Position numbers and translations under genes: made by a program
Notes under the pieces: model-generated
The model's database searches: none
Told to the model about the DNA's origin: nothing
Seen by the model: only the letters and a program-made list of their open reading frames with translations
NCBI RefSeq assembly: GCF_030317115.1
Contig: NZ_JASZYF010000007.1
Location: forward strand, 248,001 to 312,000
Direction: 5' to 3'
Source of the DNA: Variovorax gracilis
GTDB taxonomy: Bacteria; Pseudomonadota; Gammaproteobacteria; Burkholderiales; Burkholderiaceae_C
DNA length: 64,000 nt
In this document: positions 35,696 through 45,034 of the stretch, piece by piece
Numbering within the stretch: the stretch's first letter is position 1
How the letters are laid out: each line of letters starts with the position of its first letter

Positions 35696-36463
35696 GTGGA
35701 TCTCGGCATATCAGGTAGGCATGCGGTCGTATGCGGTGCGAGCAAAGGTCTTGGCCTAGGATGCGCACGCGTCCTCGCCAGCGAGGGGGCGCGAGTCACT
35801 CTCGTAGCGCGCGGGCGAGACGATCTGGAGCGCGCGGCGCAAGAGCTACAAAGAGAGGTTGGAATCGTTTCGACCGTCTGCGCCGATGTCTCGACCGAAT
35901 TTGGTCGACAACGGATTGTTGAGGAATGCGGCGACGTCGACATCCTTATCAACAACGCAGGCGGACCCAAGCCCGGCGGATTCCGAGACTGGACTCGAGA
36001 GGACTGGATCTCGGCGCTGGACAGCAATGCTCTCAGCGCGGTGTTTCTGACGAGGGCTTTCATCGATGGAATGATCGCGCGACGATTCGGGCGCATCGTC
36101 AACATCACTTCAATCGGGGTGAAGCAGCCACAACCAATGCTGGGCTTGTCGACCAGTGCGCGGCTCGCCTTGACTGGGTTCGTGGCCAGCGTCGCGCGTG
36201 AGGTGGCAATGCACAACGTCACTATCAATAACCTGCTTCCGGGTTACTTTGACACCCTCCGCTTGCGCACGGCCCTGGAAGCGTGGGAGGGCCAAGGCGA
36301 ACGTCAAGCTGCCCCAGCGCTCGAGGAGAAGATCCCTGCGGGGAGGTTGGGGACCCCTGAAGAGTTCGGCGCAATGTGCGCCTTTGTGTGCAGCAAGCAA
36401 GCCTCATACATGACGGGCCAGAACATCCTTCTCGACGGAGGCATCTACGCTGGCACCCTGTAG
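35696..36463 (+). CDS. Atypical short-chain dehydrogenase/reductase
   Basis: 255 residues from a GTG start placed 5 bases after GGAG. Cofactor motif CGASKGLGLGCARVLA, ARGRDDLERA (NADP-type arginine), LINNAGGPKPGG and INITSIGVKQP are present. The YxxxK tetrad is replaced: the motif region reads LGLSTSARLALTGF, so serine stands at the tyrosine position and arginine at the lysine position. A subgroup of bacterial SDRs with this LSxxxRxAL pattern is known to me as annotated oxidoreductases without settled chemistry. The C-terminal FVCSKQASYMTGQNILLDGG is normal. Confidence 0.82.
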   Translation: MDLGISGRHAVVCGASKGLGLGCARVLASEGARVTLVARGRDDLERAAQELQREVGIVSTVCADVSTEFGRQRIVEECGDVDILINNAGGPKPGGFRDWTREDWISALDSNALSAVFLTRAFIDGMIARRFGRIVNITSIGVKQPQPMLGLSTSARLALTGFVASVAREVAMHNVTINNLLPGYFDTLRLRTALEAWEGQGERQAAPALEEKIPAGRLGTPEEFGAMCAFVCSKQASYMTGQNILLDGGIYAGTL

Positions 36464-36542
36464 GTTGACCGCTATGGGGGGAGTTTCTGCACCGTCACTT
36501 CGCATTCGTGCTGGCGTCGATACCGGCATTCAGGAGAGCACC

Positions 36543-37919
36543 TTGAGCAATGATGTAGCCAATTCGGACAACGCCAACGCATCAGGCGTGACCTCAGCGG
36601 TCGTGGAGCGCGCGGCGCGCCTTTATCATGGGGAGCACACGGACGACGCACTGATGTTGGGAAAGCAGTGCATGCTCGACTGGTTCGGAGTCGCACTGGC
36701 AGGGGCTAAAGAGCCATTGGTTCAAATGCTCGTAGCCCAGGCGGAGGAAGAGGGTAGCTCTGCCGTCGCTACCGTTTTACAGCGGAAGATGCGGTACAGC
36801 GCGCGTCAAGCAGCCTTGATTAATGGCGCCATGGGTCACGCGATCGATTACGACGACACGATCGTCGCGGGACTCGGGCACATGACGGCGGCAGTCCTTC
36901 CTGCGGCCCTCGCTGCCGCAGAGACGAATAAAAAGAGCGGCGCGCGCTTGCTGGCCGCGTTCGTGGCTGGCTATGAGGCGGCGGTCATGGTAGGCCGTTT
37001 CGTCGGGATGGACCACTACAACCGCGGTTTCCATGGAACGGCGACCATCGGTGCTTTTGGTGCGGCGTCGGCGGCAGGCTTGTTGATGGACCTGGAACCG
37101 GAGGCGCTCGCGCGGGCCCTTGGGATTGCGGGTACTCAGGCCGCCGGGCTCAAAGGTCAGTTCGCAACCATGTGCAAGCCGTTGCACGCCGGAAAGGCCA
37201 GCGAGAACGGCCTCTTTGGCGCTCAACTTGCGCGCCGCGGCTTCACCAGCCGTCTGGATATTCTGGAGTGCTCGCAAGGCTTTGCCTTTACTCAGAGTTC
37301 GGGAGGCGACACAGAGGCGGCGCTGGCGCCGGCCAGTGGGGGAGCGCACATCTCGGAGAATTTGTTCAAGTTCAGTGCGGCCTGCTACGGCACGCACGGT
37401 GCAATCAGTGCGGCACGCCGGCTACGCGATGAGCACAACCTCGTTCCAGACCAGATCCGAAGGGTGGTACTTCGGGTTGAACCGGGTGCGGACTCCATGT
37501 GCAACATCGCCGCCCCAGAGACCGGCCTCCAAGCAAAGTTCAGCCTGCGGTTTAACACTGCGCTAGCGCTATTTGGTGAAGACACATCACTGCCATCAAC
37601 TTACACCGATGAGCTTACCCAGCGCGCGGACCTGTGCTCTTTGCGCGACCGGATTGCCGTACGGCCAATGCAACGCGGTTGGCCTATGTGCCTCACTGAG
37701 GTCGACGTCGAGCTGAACGACGGACGGCTCTTACAGGCCAGTTGCGACACCGGCATGCCGGCCACTGACCTGGTCGAGCAGGGGCGCCGCCTGCACGACA
37801 AATTCGGAGTATTGGCAAGCGATGTCATCGGACAGGTGCGTGCCAAACAACTGGCGGAGGCGATCGATCACGTCGACCAAATTCCGGACATACGAGAGTT
37901 GCTCGAGATCGTCCGATAA
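36543..37919 (+). CDS. MmgE/PrpD family protein (2-methylcitrate dehydratase-like)
   Basis: 458 residues from a TTG start that has AGGAG 6 bases upstream; ATG at 36474 is the alternative and lacks a good site. The family pattern is clear: MLDWFGVALAGAKEPLV, LINGAMGHAIDYDDT, HMTAAVLPAALA, GYEAAVMVGR, GFHGTATIGAFGAASAAGLL, CKPLHAGKASENGL and KFSAACYGTHGAISAA. Members include 2-methylcitrate dehydratase and cis-aconitate decarboxylase-related enzymes, acting on tricarboxylic or branched acids. Last gene of the plus-strand cluster, which suggests that a branched or hydroxylated acid is dehydrated. Confidence 0.88.
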   Translation: MSNDVANSDNANASGVTSAVVERAARLYHGEHTDDALMLGKQCMLDWFGVALAGAKEPLVQMLVAQAEEEGSSAVATVLQRKMRYSARQAALINGAMGHAIDYDDTIVAGLGHMTAAVLPAALAAAETNKKSGARLLAAFVAGYEAAVMVGRFVGMDHYNRGFHGTATIGAFGAASAAGLLMDLEPEALARALGIAGTQAAGLKGQFATMCKPLHAGKASENGLFGAQLARRGFTSRLDILECSQGFAFTQSSGGDTEAALAPASGGAHISENLFKFSAACYGTHGAISAARRLRDEHNLVPDQIRRVVLRVEPGADSMCNIAAPETGLQAKFSLRFNTALALFGEDTSLPSTYTDELTQRADLCSLRDRIAVRPMQRGWPMCLTEVDVELNDGRLLQASCDTGMPATDLVEQGRRLHDKFGVLASDVIGQVRAKQLAEAIDHVDQIPDIRELLEIVR

Positions 37920-38042
37920 CAGCGTCAGTCCGAACGTTCTTCGGTACTCGTCTCCAAGGCGAGTGACTGTCGCCGCGCGATGCGCGGGTGGACCAGGCTT
38001 GGCTGCTCGGCCAGGTCTCACATCACGCAGGGGTGCCCCGCC

Positions 38043-38978
38043 TCACAATTTGCCGTCTAGGTAAGCGGTGACGTTCTTGACCGTGCCTTCATAGAAGGCG
38101 CGCAAATTGTCTTCTGTCGTATATCCGAGATGCGGGGTCAACAGTACATTGTTCAGCCCGCGTAACGGGTGTGACGGAGACAGGGGTTCTTCCTCAAAGA
38201 CGTCGATTGCGGCCCCACCGATGCGGTTGCCCCGCAGCGTGTCGAGCAAGGCGTCCGTATCGACCAGGCCTGCGCGCGCGGTGTTTACCAAGAAGGCATC
38301 GGGTTTCATCAAGTCGAGCTCTCTGCGCCCGACCAGGTGGCGCGTACGTTCGCTCAGGACGACATGGAGGCTCACGAAATCGCTTCTGGCGAACAACTGG
38401 TCCTTCGTGACGTGGGTCGCGCCAGCATCGCTCGCCGATGCGGCGGTCATGTTCTGGCTCCAAGCGATAACCTCCATGCCAAACGCCTTTCCGATCGCCG
38501 CCATGTGACTTCCCAGTCGACCCAACCCGACAAGGCCGAGAGTCTGACCGCGTAGCCGTCGCCCGTAGGTCGTTTGCCAAGCGCCCTGGCGCATCGCGGG
38601 AATCTCCACCGCAAGATGACGGGAAAGCGCGATGATCAATCCCCACGCCAGCTCTGTCGTCCCATCAGTGCCGGGAGGTCCTTCCGCGTACGCCAAGCGG
38701 ATGCCCCGCTCCTCGGCTGCCGCCGTGTCCAGAGTGCGATGATGGGGGCCAGTGATGGAGAAAAACTTTGCGTTCGGAAGCCGTTCAATCAGAGACCGAG
38801 GCATCGCCATCCGCTCACGGAGAAAACACAGGACGTCGAAATCGCGGAGTTCCGCAGCTGCCTCGACTTCCGAGAGGTGCCGGTCGAACACCTTGACCTC
38901 GGCGCGGGTTTGGACAGCGGTCCAGTCCGCGAGTCGCAGAGCAATCCGTTGGTAGTCATCGAGAATCGCAATCCGCAT
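38043..38978 (-). CDS. D-2-hydroxyacid dehydrogenase family protein
   Basis: 311 residues from the ATG (a GTG 9 bases upstream also possible). NAD motif GLVGLGRLGSHMAAIGKAFG; catalytic arginine in LVNTARAGLVDTDALL, glutamate in AIDVFEEEPLSPSHPL, histidine in VLLTPHLGYTTEDN. Convergent with the MmgE/PrpD gene and divergent from gntR; box C lies 52 bases before its start, so it is likely part of the same regulon. Confidence 0.9.
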   Translation of the reverse strand: MRIAILDDYQRIALRLADWTAVQTRAEVKVFDRHLSEVEAAAELRDFDVLCFLRERMAMPRSLIERLPNAKFFSITGPHHRTLDTAAAEERGIRLAYAEGPPGTDGTTELAWGLIIALSRHLAVEIPAMRQGAWQTTYGRRLRGQTLGLVGLGRLGSHMAAIGKAFGMEVIAWSQNMTAASASDAGATHVTKDQLFARSDFVSLHVVLSERTRHLVGRRELDLMKPDAFLVNTARAGLVDTDALLDTLRGNRIGGAAIDVFEEEPLSPSHPLRGLNNVLLTPHLGYTTEDNLRAFYEGTVKNVTAYLDGKL

Positions 38979-39029
38979 AGGGTCCACCTTCTCGAAAGAT
39001 CAGGTTCTGCCAAAGGCAGGCGTGGAGTA

Positions 39030-39043
39030 AAATATAAATTATA
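39030..39043. promoter_or_regulatory. AT-rich operator-like box C (GntR regulon, autoregulation)
   Basis: AAATATAAATTATA, identical to the first 14 bases of box B at 26879. It lies between the divergent 2-hydroxyacid dehydrogenase gene and gntR. Confidence 0.65.
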
Positions 39044-39125
39044 CGGCGCTCTGCTGCGTCTATCAGCGGGCACGTGTGTCCGCGCGTAGACCTCCGGGGC
39101 TCTGCAAATCGTGCAAGGAATCATC

Positions 39126-39806
39126 GTGGCGTTCGTGACAAAGTTGGATCAGGTTGCCGAGAAGCTGCGAGAGCGGATCATTGCTGGCGAGTACGCCCGA
39201 GGCGAGAAGCTCAAGCAGGTCCAAATCGCAGAAGAGCTTGGTGTGTCCGTTACCCCTGTCCGTGAGGCACTCAAGGCCCTCGAGATGGAGGGATACATCG
39301 TTAGCAGGCCTCACCAAGGACTGTCGATCCCAGAGTTCGATCTCGAGGATGCGCAGGAGATCCTTGAACTGCGGATGACCCTTGAGCGCCAGCTGACGCG
39401 CCGTGCGGTCGAACGCCTGACCAAGGAAGGCTTGGAAAGCCTACATGAAGCGCAACGCGATTACATCCGAGGGGCCAAAGCCAACGACCTTCAGCTTGCG
39501 CGGCGGGCCAATGTTAGGTTCCATTTTCGCCTTTACGAGTTGGCTGAGCGCCCGCAGACGCTGCAGTTTGTGCGCGTCCTTTGGGCCAAGTATCCTTTCA
39601 TCACGTCCGAGCGTGGCCAGACTGCGCGCGCAAAGGTGGTCATCCAGGAACACAACGCCTTCCTCAAGTTCGCAGGCGCTGGCGAGGTCGACAAAGCGGT
39701 TGACGCCATGTGCTCTCACATCGGGTCTGGCTGGGATGACATATCGATGATCCGTACTGCGGAGTTGGCTGCGTCGCGCGATGAGCTAGTCGCGAGAGCG
39801 GCCTAG
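39126..39806 (+). CDS. GntR-family regulator, FCD subgroup
   Basis: 226 residues from a GTG with AAGGA 7 bases upstream. N-terminal winged helix: KLRERIIAGEYARGEKLKQV, QIAEELGVSVTPVREALKAL, EGYIVSRPHQGLSI. The FCD effector domain covers about 75-215 with LELRMTLERQLTRRA and the metal-binding histidines (FHFRLYELA, EHNAFLKF, SHIGSGW). FCD regulators typically bind small organic acids and act as repressors. Three copies of one AT-rich near-palindrome, in front of this gene and at the opposite end of the cluster, are its likely operators. Confidence 0.9.
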   Translation: MAFVTKLDQVAEKLRERIIAGEYARGEKLKQVQIAEELGVSVTPVREALKALEMEGYIVSRPHQGLSIPEFDLEDAQEILELRMTLERQLTRRAVERLTKEGLESLHEAQRDYIRGAKANDLQLARRANVRFHFRLYELAERPQTLQFVRVLWAKYPFITSERGQTARAKVVIQEHNAFLKFAGAGEVDKAVDAMCSHIGSGWDDISMIRTAELAASRDELVARAA

Positions 39807-39871
39807 CAGCTCCCCTGAGGAGACGCACCGGCGATCGCCAGTGGTCTGCGATGCCATGAAGCGCGTCGCAC

Positions 39872-40954
39872 CTAAACGCCGAATGCCTCCGACTTTTGGC
39901 GGATCTCGTCGATGAGCCGGTGCTGTCGTATCGCGTCCTCGAAACTCGGCGCATCGGTCGAGCTGGTCCGTTTGTCGCGGGCATAGGCCGCGTACAGGTA
40001 CGCCACATCCTGAACGCTTGCATCCAGGTGCGAGACGGGCAGCGGCATGTATTCCGCAGGGGTCGGCATTAGTTTGAATGAACCGGTGTCGTCGCTCATC
40101 GCCCAGACGGCATGGTCTTCAGGGTTCTGAAAGCCTCGCGGGTTTGTGATCCGCAGGGCGCCTTTGGTCCCCGTGATGTCAATCTGCAGGCCCGTGCGGT
40201 TTACCTGTCCGCCTTCAAGCTGGACAGTGAACAAGCCACCTCCGGACAGCTTGCCCATAACCATCACTTGATTTGCTCCTGCCGACGGGACCTTTTCACC
40301 TGTCTCTGCAATGGTCGTTATGGGGAACTGGCTTTCCATCACCGCAGCCAGTTGTTCAGGGAAGCCGACGCCCTGGAAAAGGACATCGTGGAAGTGCCCG
40401 CCGTACACGGGCAGCAGGTAGGTGAAGTTCGCGGGATCGAGTACCCACTTGACTGCCTCCGGCATCACAGCGCCGAAGGCGTCCACCCCGACCGACATCC
40501 GAACCGACCTGATTTTCCCCACGTGCCCTTGGCGTACCAAATCGCGCCAATAGCGGTGGGCTGGTGAAAAGCGACGCTGCAGGCCAATGACGTGCTTAAT
40601 GCCCTTGACCTTCGCCAACGTCAGAATCTGTTCTGACTCGGCTGTCGTGGTGGACAGCGGCCACTCAGTGTAGACATCCTTGCCCGCAGCAATCACGGCC
40701 CTTGCCAGGCGACCGTGCTCGGGAGTCGGTGCCAACACCACGACCAGGTCGACGTCGGGATCAGCGATGAGCTCCTCAGCGCTGCCGAATGAACGCTGAA
40801 TGCTGAACTGCTTTGCATATCCTTGGACCTTCGTCAAATTCCGGCCTGCCAAGGCAACAATCTCGAACTGCTCCAGTGCTTGGAGCGCAGGGATGTGGCC
40901 GTACCGGGCCCAGCCTCCACTGCCGATTATTCCTACGCGAATTTTTGCACTCAT
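39872..40954 (-). CDS. Gfo/Idh/MocA family oxidoreductase
   Basis: 360 residues. Rossmann motif VGIIGSGGWARYGHIPAL; DVDLVVVLAPTPEHG; the EWP variant (VYTEWPLSTT) of the EKP motif that carries the catalytic lysine, so tryptophan stands where lysine is usual; and VIGLQRRFSPAHRYWRD. The C-terminal beta domain begins near residue 130. Loss of the EKP lysine suggests altered chemistry; many EWP variants are known but not biochemically defined. Divergent from the LysR gene 108 bases away, AAAGGA precedes the ATG. Confidence 0.85.
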   Translation of the reverse strand: MSAKIRVGIIGSGGWARYGHIPALQALEQFEIVALAGRNLTKVQGYAKQFSIQRSFGSAEELIADPDVDLVVVLAPTPEHGRLARAVIAAGKDVYTEWPLSTTTAESEQILTLAKVKGIKHVIGLQRRFSPAHRYWRDLVRQGHVGKIRSVRMSVGVDAFGAVMPEAVKWVLDPANFTYLLPVYGGHFHDVLFQGVGFPEQLAAVMESQFPITTIAETGEKVPSAGANQVMVMGKLSGGGLFTVQLEGGQVNRTGLQIDITGTKGALRITNPRGFQNPEDHAVWAMSDDTGSFKLMPTPAEYMPLPVSHLDASVQDVAYLYAAYARDKRTSSTDAPSFEDAIRQHRLIDEIRQKSEAFGV

Positions 40955-41062
40955 CGTGATCCTTTGTTCCTAAGGGGTCATGGTAGGGCGCTATCCACCA
41001 TGGATTAAGGTAGGCGCCGCTCAGCTTATCGATGACAATTTGTCCTGAATGAGAGGCGTGCA

Positions 41063-42019
41063 ATGGACAAACTGAGCGGCCTAGAAGTGTTTGTACAAAC
41101 GGCGCAGGCACAGAGCTTCGTGGCTGCTGGGCGCCTGCTTGGCATTTCAGCATCGGCGGTCAGCAAAAGCATCAGCCGGCTTGAAGAGCGCGTCGCGGTC
41201 CGGCTGTTTCAGCGAAGTACAAGGTCGGTTCGGCTGACTTCCGAAGGCGAAGTTTTTCTTGCACGCTGCCGCCGCATCATTGAGGACGTGGAAGCGGCAG
41301 AGAACGAGCTTTCGGCCTTGAACGAGCGGCCGCGCGGGCGGCTGAAGGTCGGTCTACCCCTTGCTGCAGGCCTGCCGCTCCCGGTGGTCTCGGCATTCAT
41401 GGCCCGGCATCCCGAGATTGAACTGGACCTCGCTTTCAGCGATCGGGTCGCGGACGCGATCGATGAGGGTCTGGACGTGGTTATCCGCGGCGGCGAGCTG
41501 AAAGACTCACGGCTGGTTTCAAAGCGATTGGGTATATCCCGGCTGTGCCTCGTAGCGACGCCCGGTTATCTCAAGGCACGAGGAACACCTGTCAGGCCGG
41601 ACGACCTCGTAAATCACAGCTGCCTGCACTATCGTTCCCCGACCTCCGGCAAGCTTGAAGACTGGCCCTTCCGAAAATCATCGTATACCAAGTCCGGCCT
41701 TGTGTTGCCGATGACTTTGGCTAGTAGCAGCTTGCTTGCGCTCCTTCATCTCGCCGAGGACGGACGCGGCATCGCTTGCGTGCCCGACTTCGCGGTGCAA
41801 GGCGCGTTGGCTGACGGGCGACTGCAGGTGGTGCTGGACACGCACTTAGACAGCGCGATCGTTTTCCAGATTTTGTGGCCGAGCAGCAAACATATGGCTC
41901 CGAAGGTTCGGGCGTTCGTCGACTTCGTGGTGGAACGGTTTGGGAGCGAACTCGACGCAGGCGCAGGCCAGCGAAAGAAGCGCCGCGTTCCGACAACGAC
42001 CATTGACATGGAGCGTTGA
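41063..42019 (+). CDS. LysR-family transcriptional regulator
   Basis: 318 residues. N-terminal helix-turn-helix: LEVFVQTAQAQSFVAAGRLL, SASAVSKSISRLEERVAVRLF, RSTRSVRLTSEGEVFLARC. The substrate-binding domain starts at about residue 90 (GRLKVGLPLAAGLPLP). The C-terminus has a basic tail (RKKRRVPT). Divergent from the Gfo/Idh/MocA oxidoreductase, the usual arrangement for a LysR activator and its target. Confidence 0.9.
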   Translation: MDKLSGLEVFVQTAQAQSFVAAGRLLGISASAVSKSISRLEERVAVRLFQRSTRSVRLTSEGEVFLARCRRIIEDVEAAENELSALNERPRGRLKVGLPLAAGLPLPVVSAFMARHPEIELDLAFSDRVADAIDEGLDVVIRGGELKDSRLVSKRLGISRLCLVATPGYLKARGTPVRPDDLVNHSCLHYRSPTSGKLEDWPFRKSSYTKSGLVLPMTLASSSLLALLHLAEDGRGIACVPDFAVQGALADGRLQVVLDTHLDSAIVFQILWPSSKHMAPKVRAFVDFVVERFGSELDAGAGQRKKRRVPTTTIDMER

Positions 42020-42562
42020 GCGGTTGTTCCGGGGCCCTAACCCGCCCTACCGCGGACGCCAGATGATCCATAAACGGCTGTTTGATAGCGCCGCCCTTCA
42101 AGTGCAGGGTGGACCAGCGACGGAGCGGACGACCGTTGTCACTCGGCGGCCAAACTCGAAGGACAGCAGACATGGATGGGTCTTCGGGGGGGAATCCCCC
42201 TGCCCCCTCCTCTGCCCTGCACCGATCGCCCTGGTTTCATCTTTTCGATGGCTCCCATCTCGCAACCTCTGACAGGGGTGCATAACCAGGGCAAATGGTG
42301 GGCTTTCATCCTTCGTACGATCACCCTCTCCTACTCTCTGCGCCATCCAGAACGAACGCGCCGCTTCTTCGCCAGCGGATGATCGCGCGCAAGCGAGCAC
42401 GAAAGGCTCTGCGACCAGCGACTCAAACTACAAGGTCGAACTCGGCCAGTTGGACCGACTACCGCGAGCGCACTCGTTGCCGCGATCGGCGACGCAAAGA
42501 GTCTCTGTAAATGGCCAGTGGTATCGGTGTAGTTGAGCGCGCGTTCTCCAACTGCCCCTGGG
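42020..42562. other. Intergenic mosaic, no gene seen
   Basis: About 540 bases between the LysR gene and the nitrilase stop. Frames on both strands are shadows with high arginine content. The text around 42120-42300 resembles upstream flanks of insertion sequences but no transposase, terminal repeats or target duplication can be shown. Confidence 0.4.
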
Positions 42563-43567
42563 CTAGCGGGGCGCCTCTTCCGCGCCGCTGATCTCCGTGT
42601 ATTCGGGGTCGAATGCGTGAACCCGCGTTCCTGGCTTTTTGTTGAGAAGAAGCCGCACCACGTCCGGCCGCGAATAGTGTCCCGTCGGGTCGTAAGCGGC
42701 CTTGGCCACGCCGATGAATCCGAGGTCGATGTCGGCGTACAGCAGACCCTCGGCGGTCTCCGGCAGCGGTTCGCACAGGGGCTTGGCATCAGGGCCAAAA
42801 ATTTGGGCAAAGCCCCCACCTTCCAGCAGCAGCTGTCGTTTGGTTGGCGTGTCTGCCAGCATGTCCATCATTTCCTTGGACACAGTGGCACAGGGCGCTA
42901 CGACGAAACAACCGCCCTCCAGCGCGTAGATCTGGCTCGCTGCGAGGTTGGCCTCCGCGCTGAGCTGAAACGCCGCGCCTCGATATACCGAAAAGCTGGG
43001 CCAAGCTGCGATATGAATCTGCTCGTGCTGCGAGTACATGGCGTATTTGGACAGCGGCTGGATGTGCTCGGCGCATGACAGGGCCCCCATGCGCCCGAGT
43101 GTGGTGTCATGCACCGCCAGATCGCTGCCGTCGCCTTCGCCATAGACGGTGCGCTCGGCATGGGTCGGCTTTAGCTTGCGACGCGTCGCGACCACCTTGC
43201 CCTGGTCATCGATGATGGCTTGCGCGATATAGAGTGTCCCACCCAGCCGCTCACAGAAACCAAGGACGACGAAGATGTTGTTCTGCGCCGCCGCGTCGCA
43301 AAGGCGCTGCCACTGAGGGCTGCCTACAACCAGAGCATTCTCAAAGTGTCGTTGCACGAACTGCATGCCCCACGCCGGTGAATCCAGCCAGATCCACCAC
43401 GGGTATCCCGGCAGGAAGACCTCCGGGAAAGCAATCAGGTCGGCACCCGCCTTGGCTGCCTCCGCAATCAAGCGGATCGACTTGTCGATGCCATTGTCCA
43501 AGTTCAGGAATTCAGGCGCAGCCTGCACGGCGGCGACTTTGTATTGGTTGCGGACGGGATTGCTCAT
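42563..43567 (-). CDS. Nitrilase (arylacetonitrilase-type)
   Basis: 334 residues from the ATG preceded by TGGAG. The Glu-Lys-Cys triad is E49 ([16 protein letters not shown]), K131 ([11 protein letters not shown]) and C165 ([12 protein letters not shown]). The usual context is GALxCWEH; here alanine replaces tryptophan next to the cysteine, and alanine or another small residue at this place is known to affect acid/amide ratio and enantioselectivity in arylacetonitrilases. The downstream mandelate genes suggest mandelonitrile or phenylacetonitrile-like substrates. Divergent from an AraC-family gene (178 bases), a common nitrilase arrangement. Confidence 0.9.
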   Translation of the reverse strand: MSNPVRNQYKVAAVQAAPEFLNLDNGIDKSIRLIAEAAKAGADLIAFPEVFLPGYPWWIWLDSPAWGMQFVQRHFENALVVGSPQWQRLCDAAAQNNIFVVLGFCERLGGTLYIAQAIIDDQGKVVATRRKLKPTHAERTVYGEGDGSDLAVHDTTLGRMGALSCAEHIQPLSKYAMYSQHEQIHIAAWPSFSVYRGAAFQLSAEANLAASQIYALEGGCFVVAPCATVSKEMMDMLADTPTKRQLLLEGGGFAQIFGPDAKPLCEPLPETAEGLLYADIDLGFIGVAKAAYDPTGHYSRPDVVRLLLNKKPGTRVHAFDPEYTEISGAEEAPR

Positions 43568-43745
43568 CGGGACGGCTCCAGAAGGTTGTCTGAACATTGA
43601 CCACTTACGGACTAAATGATCGAATGCCTGAGTCGCCACGGCTGTGCTCACTGCGAACAATGGTTGTGCTGCATCCGACGCGCAGGCACACTCATTGCAT
43701 GGACGTCCGTTGCCCCCCGGCTCTCGCCACCACGAGGTCTCCATC

Positions 43746-44759
43746 ATGGTGAAGATACAGCAGACCCACCCCGAACCCGGCATCATCGTTGTAAGCGCCG
43801 ACACCTCGTGCGAGCGCCCCGCCGATCGCGCCGAATTCTGGAACGAGGTCGTCCGCAAGCAGGTGGTCGAACTGGAATGCAAGACCGACACTGGCCAAGA
43901 CCTCCTTTGCACGCTCGATGGGTTCTCGTGTTCGACCGGCTCGGCCAACGCCATCCACGTTGGAAAGATGTCGGTGCGCCGCTTGGCCAGGGCAGTCGAT
44001 AGAGAACCATCCGATGCCGTTGTTCTGAATCTCCTCCTACGGGGCGAGATGCAGGTTGCTCAACTCGGCAACGAAGGGTTACTAACGCCCGGAGACTTCT
44101 CGATCTGCGTCGCCGACAGACCCTACGAATTGCAGATTCCGGTCGGCATGCAGGTTGCCAGCTTCCGCATACCCGTCGAGCAGATGGGATGCAACAGGAC
44201 CGCGCTCAAGCGACTGGCTGCCCGCACATTCAGTGGCGAGAGCGGGATGGGTCCGCTCGTCAGGGCCTACGTCTTGGCCTTGATGAAGCAGCGGCTGACC
44301 ATCACCTCAAAGGCGGCCGAAGCGGCGATGCGGCAATTGGCGTCCTTGCTTGGGGCCGCAGCGCAGGAGGCGCTACAGGAAAGCAGCGTGCAACGAACGG
44401 AGCATCGCGAGCGCATGGTCCTGCAGGCGAGGTACCACGTGGACCGAAACATCGACAGCGACGAACTCAGCGCCGCCTCGGTGGCAGCGGCGATGAGAGT
44501 CTCGACGCGGCATCTTCAGCGCGTGTGGGCCGACGAAGAGGATTCGCTTGTAGCCTACATCGCGAGGAAGAGACTGGAACGTGTCGCCGCCAGCCTGAGC
44601 AATCCGGCGCGGTCGATGGAGTCCTTAACCCAGATCGCGATGTCTCATGGCTACCTGAACATGAGCCATTTTTCGCGCGCGTTCCGCGAGAAGCATGGCA
44701 TGACCCCCAGCGCGTTTCGGCAGGGCGCAGCTATCTCGACGGCAACGCATCGTGCGTAA
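43746..44759 (+). CDS. AraC-family transcriptional regulator (AraC-binding-like N-domain)
   Basis: 337 residues starting after GAGGT. The N-terminal about 200 residues form the AraC-binding-like effector domain ([47 protein letters not shown]). The C-terminal helix-turn-helix pair begins about residue 240 ([49 protein letters not shown]). This architecture is that of NitR/FeaR-like activators of aromatic and nitrile catabolism. Divergent from the nitrilase gene, so it probably activates it. Confidence 0.9.
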   Translation: MVKIQQTHPEPGIIVVSADTSCERPADRAEFWNEVVRKQVVELECKTDTGQDLLCTLDGFSCSTGSANAIHVGKMSVRRLARAVDREPSDAVVLNLLLRGEMQVAQLGNEGLLTPGDFSICVADRPYELQIPVGMQVASFRIPVEQMGCNRTALKRLAARTFSGESGMGPLVRAYVLALMKQRLTITSKAAEAAMRQLASLLGAAAQEALQESSVQRTEHRERMVLQARYHVDRNIDSDELSAASVAAAMRVSTRHLQRVWADEEDSLVAYIARKRLERVAASLSNPARSMESLTQIAMSHGYLNMSHFSRAFREKHGMTPSAFRQGAAISTATHRA

Positions 44760-44810
44760 CCGGGGCCTTAAGGCCCTATTGACGCCGGCTGGCGAATAGG
44801 TCGACGAGGC

Positions 44811-45032
44811 TCAGACCTCGAGGACATGGCGCAGCACATGGAACGGTACCCGCCAGGTCTCGCCATCGCCGGTGCCGAGGGCGGCGGTGCGCTGGTTGAT
44901 GCGCACGATCACGCCGGTGACGTTGCGCCCCTCCCGGTCATTGAACGTCACGGTGTCTCCGCGTTGGGAACTCGCGCGCAGGGGACGCCGGCCTGACCGG
45001 CTCGGGCGGCGGCTCATAGGCAGCTTGCTCAT
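44811..45032 (-). CDS. Hypothetical protein tail fused to the IS66 relic
   Basis: A 73-codon stretch, basic at first (SRRPSRSGRRPLRAS), then RGDTVTFNDREGRNVTGVIV and TWRVPFHVLRHVLEV, which has the look of a small SH3-like beta barrel found as a stand-alone protein in many proteobacteria. In the sequence it is simply the in-frame continuation of the IS66 transposase remnant; the ATG at 45032 has only a weak site, so it may be a truncated gene end. Confidence 0.45.
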   Translation of the reverse strand: MSKLPMSRRPSRSGRRPLRASSQRGDTVTFNDREGRNVTGVIVRINQRTAALGTGDGETWRVPFHVLRHVLEV

Positions 45033-45034
45033 CG

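Noticed and set aside
42098-42400. Minus-strand frame of 100 codons as an insertion-sequence gene
   Set aside because: The text looks vaguely like IS flanks I have seen, but no transposase motif, terminal repeat or target duplication can be shown.
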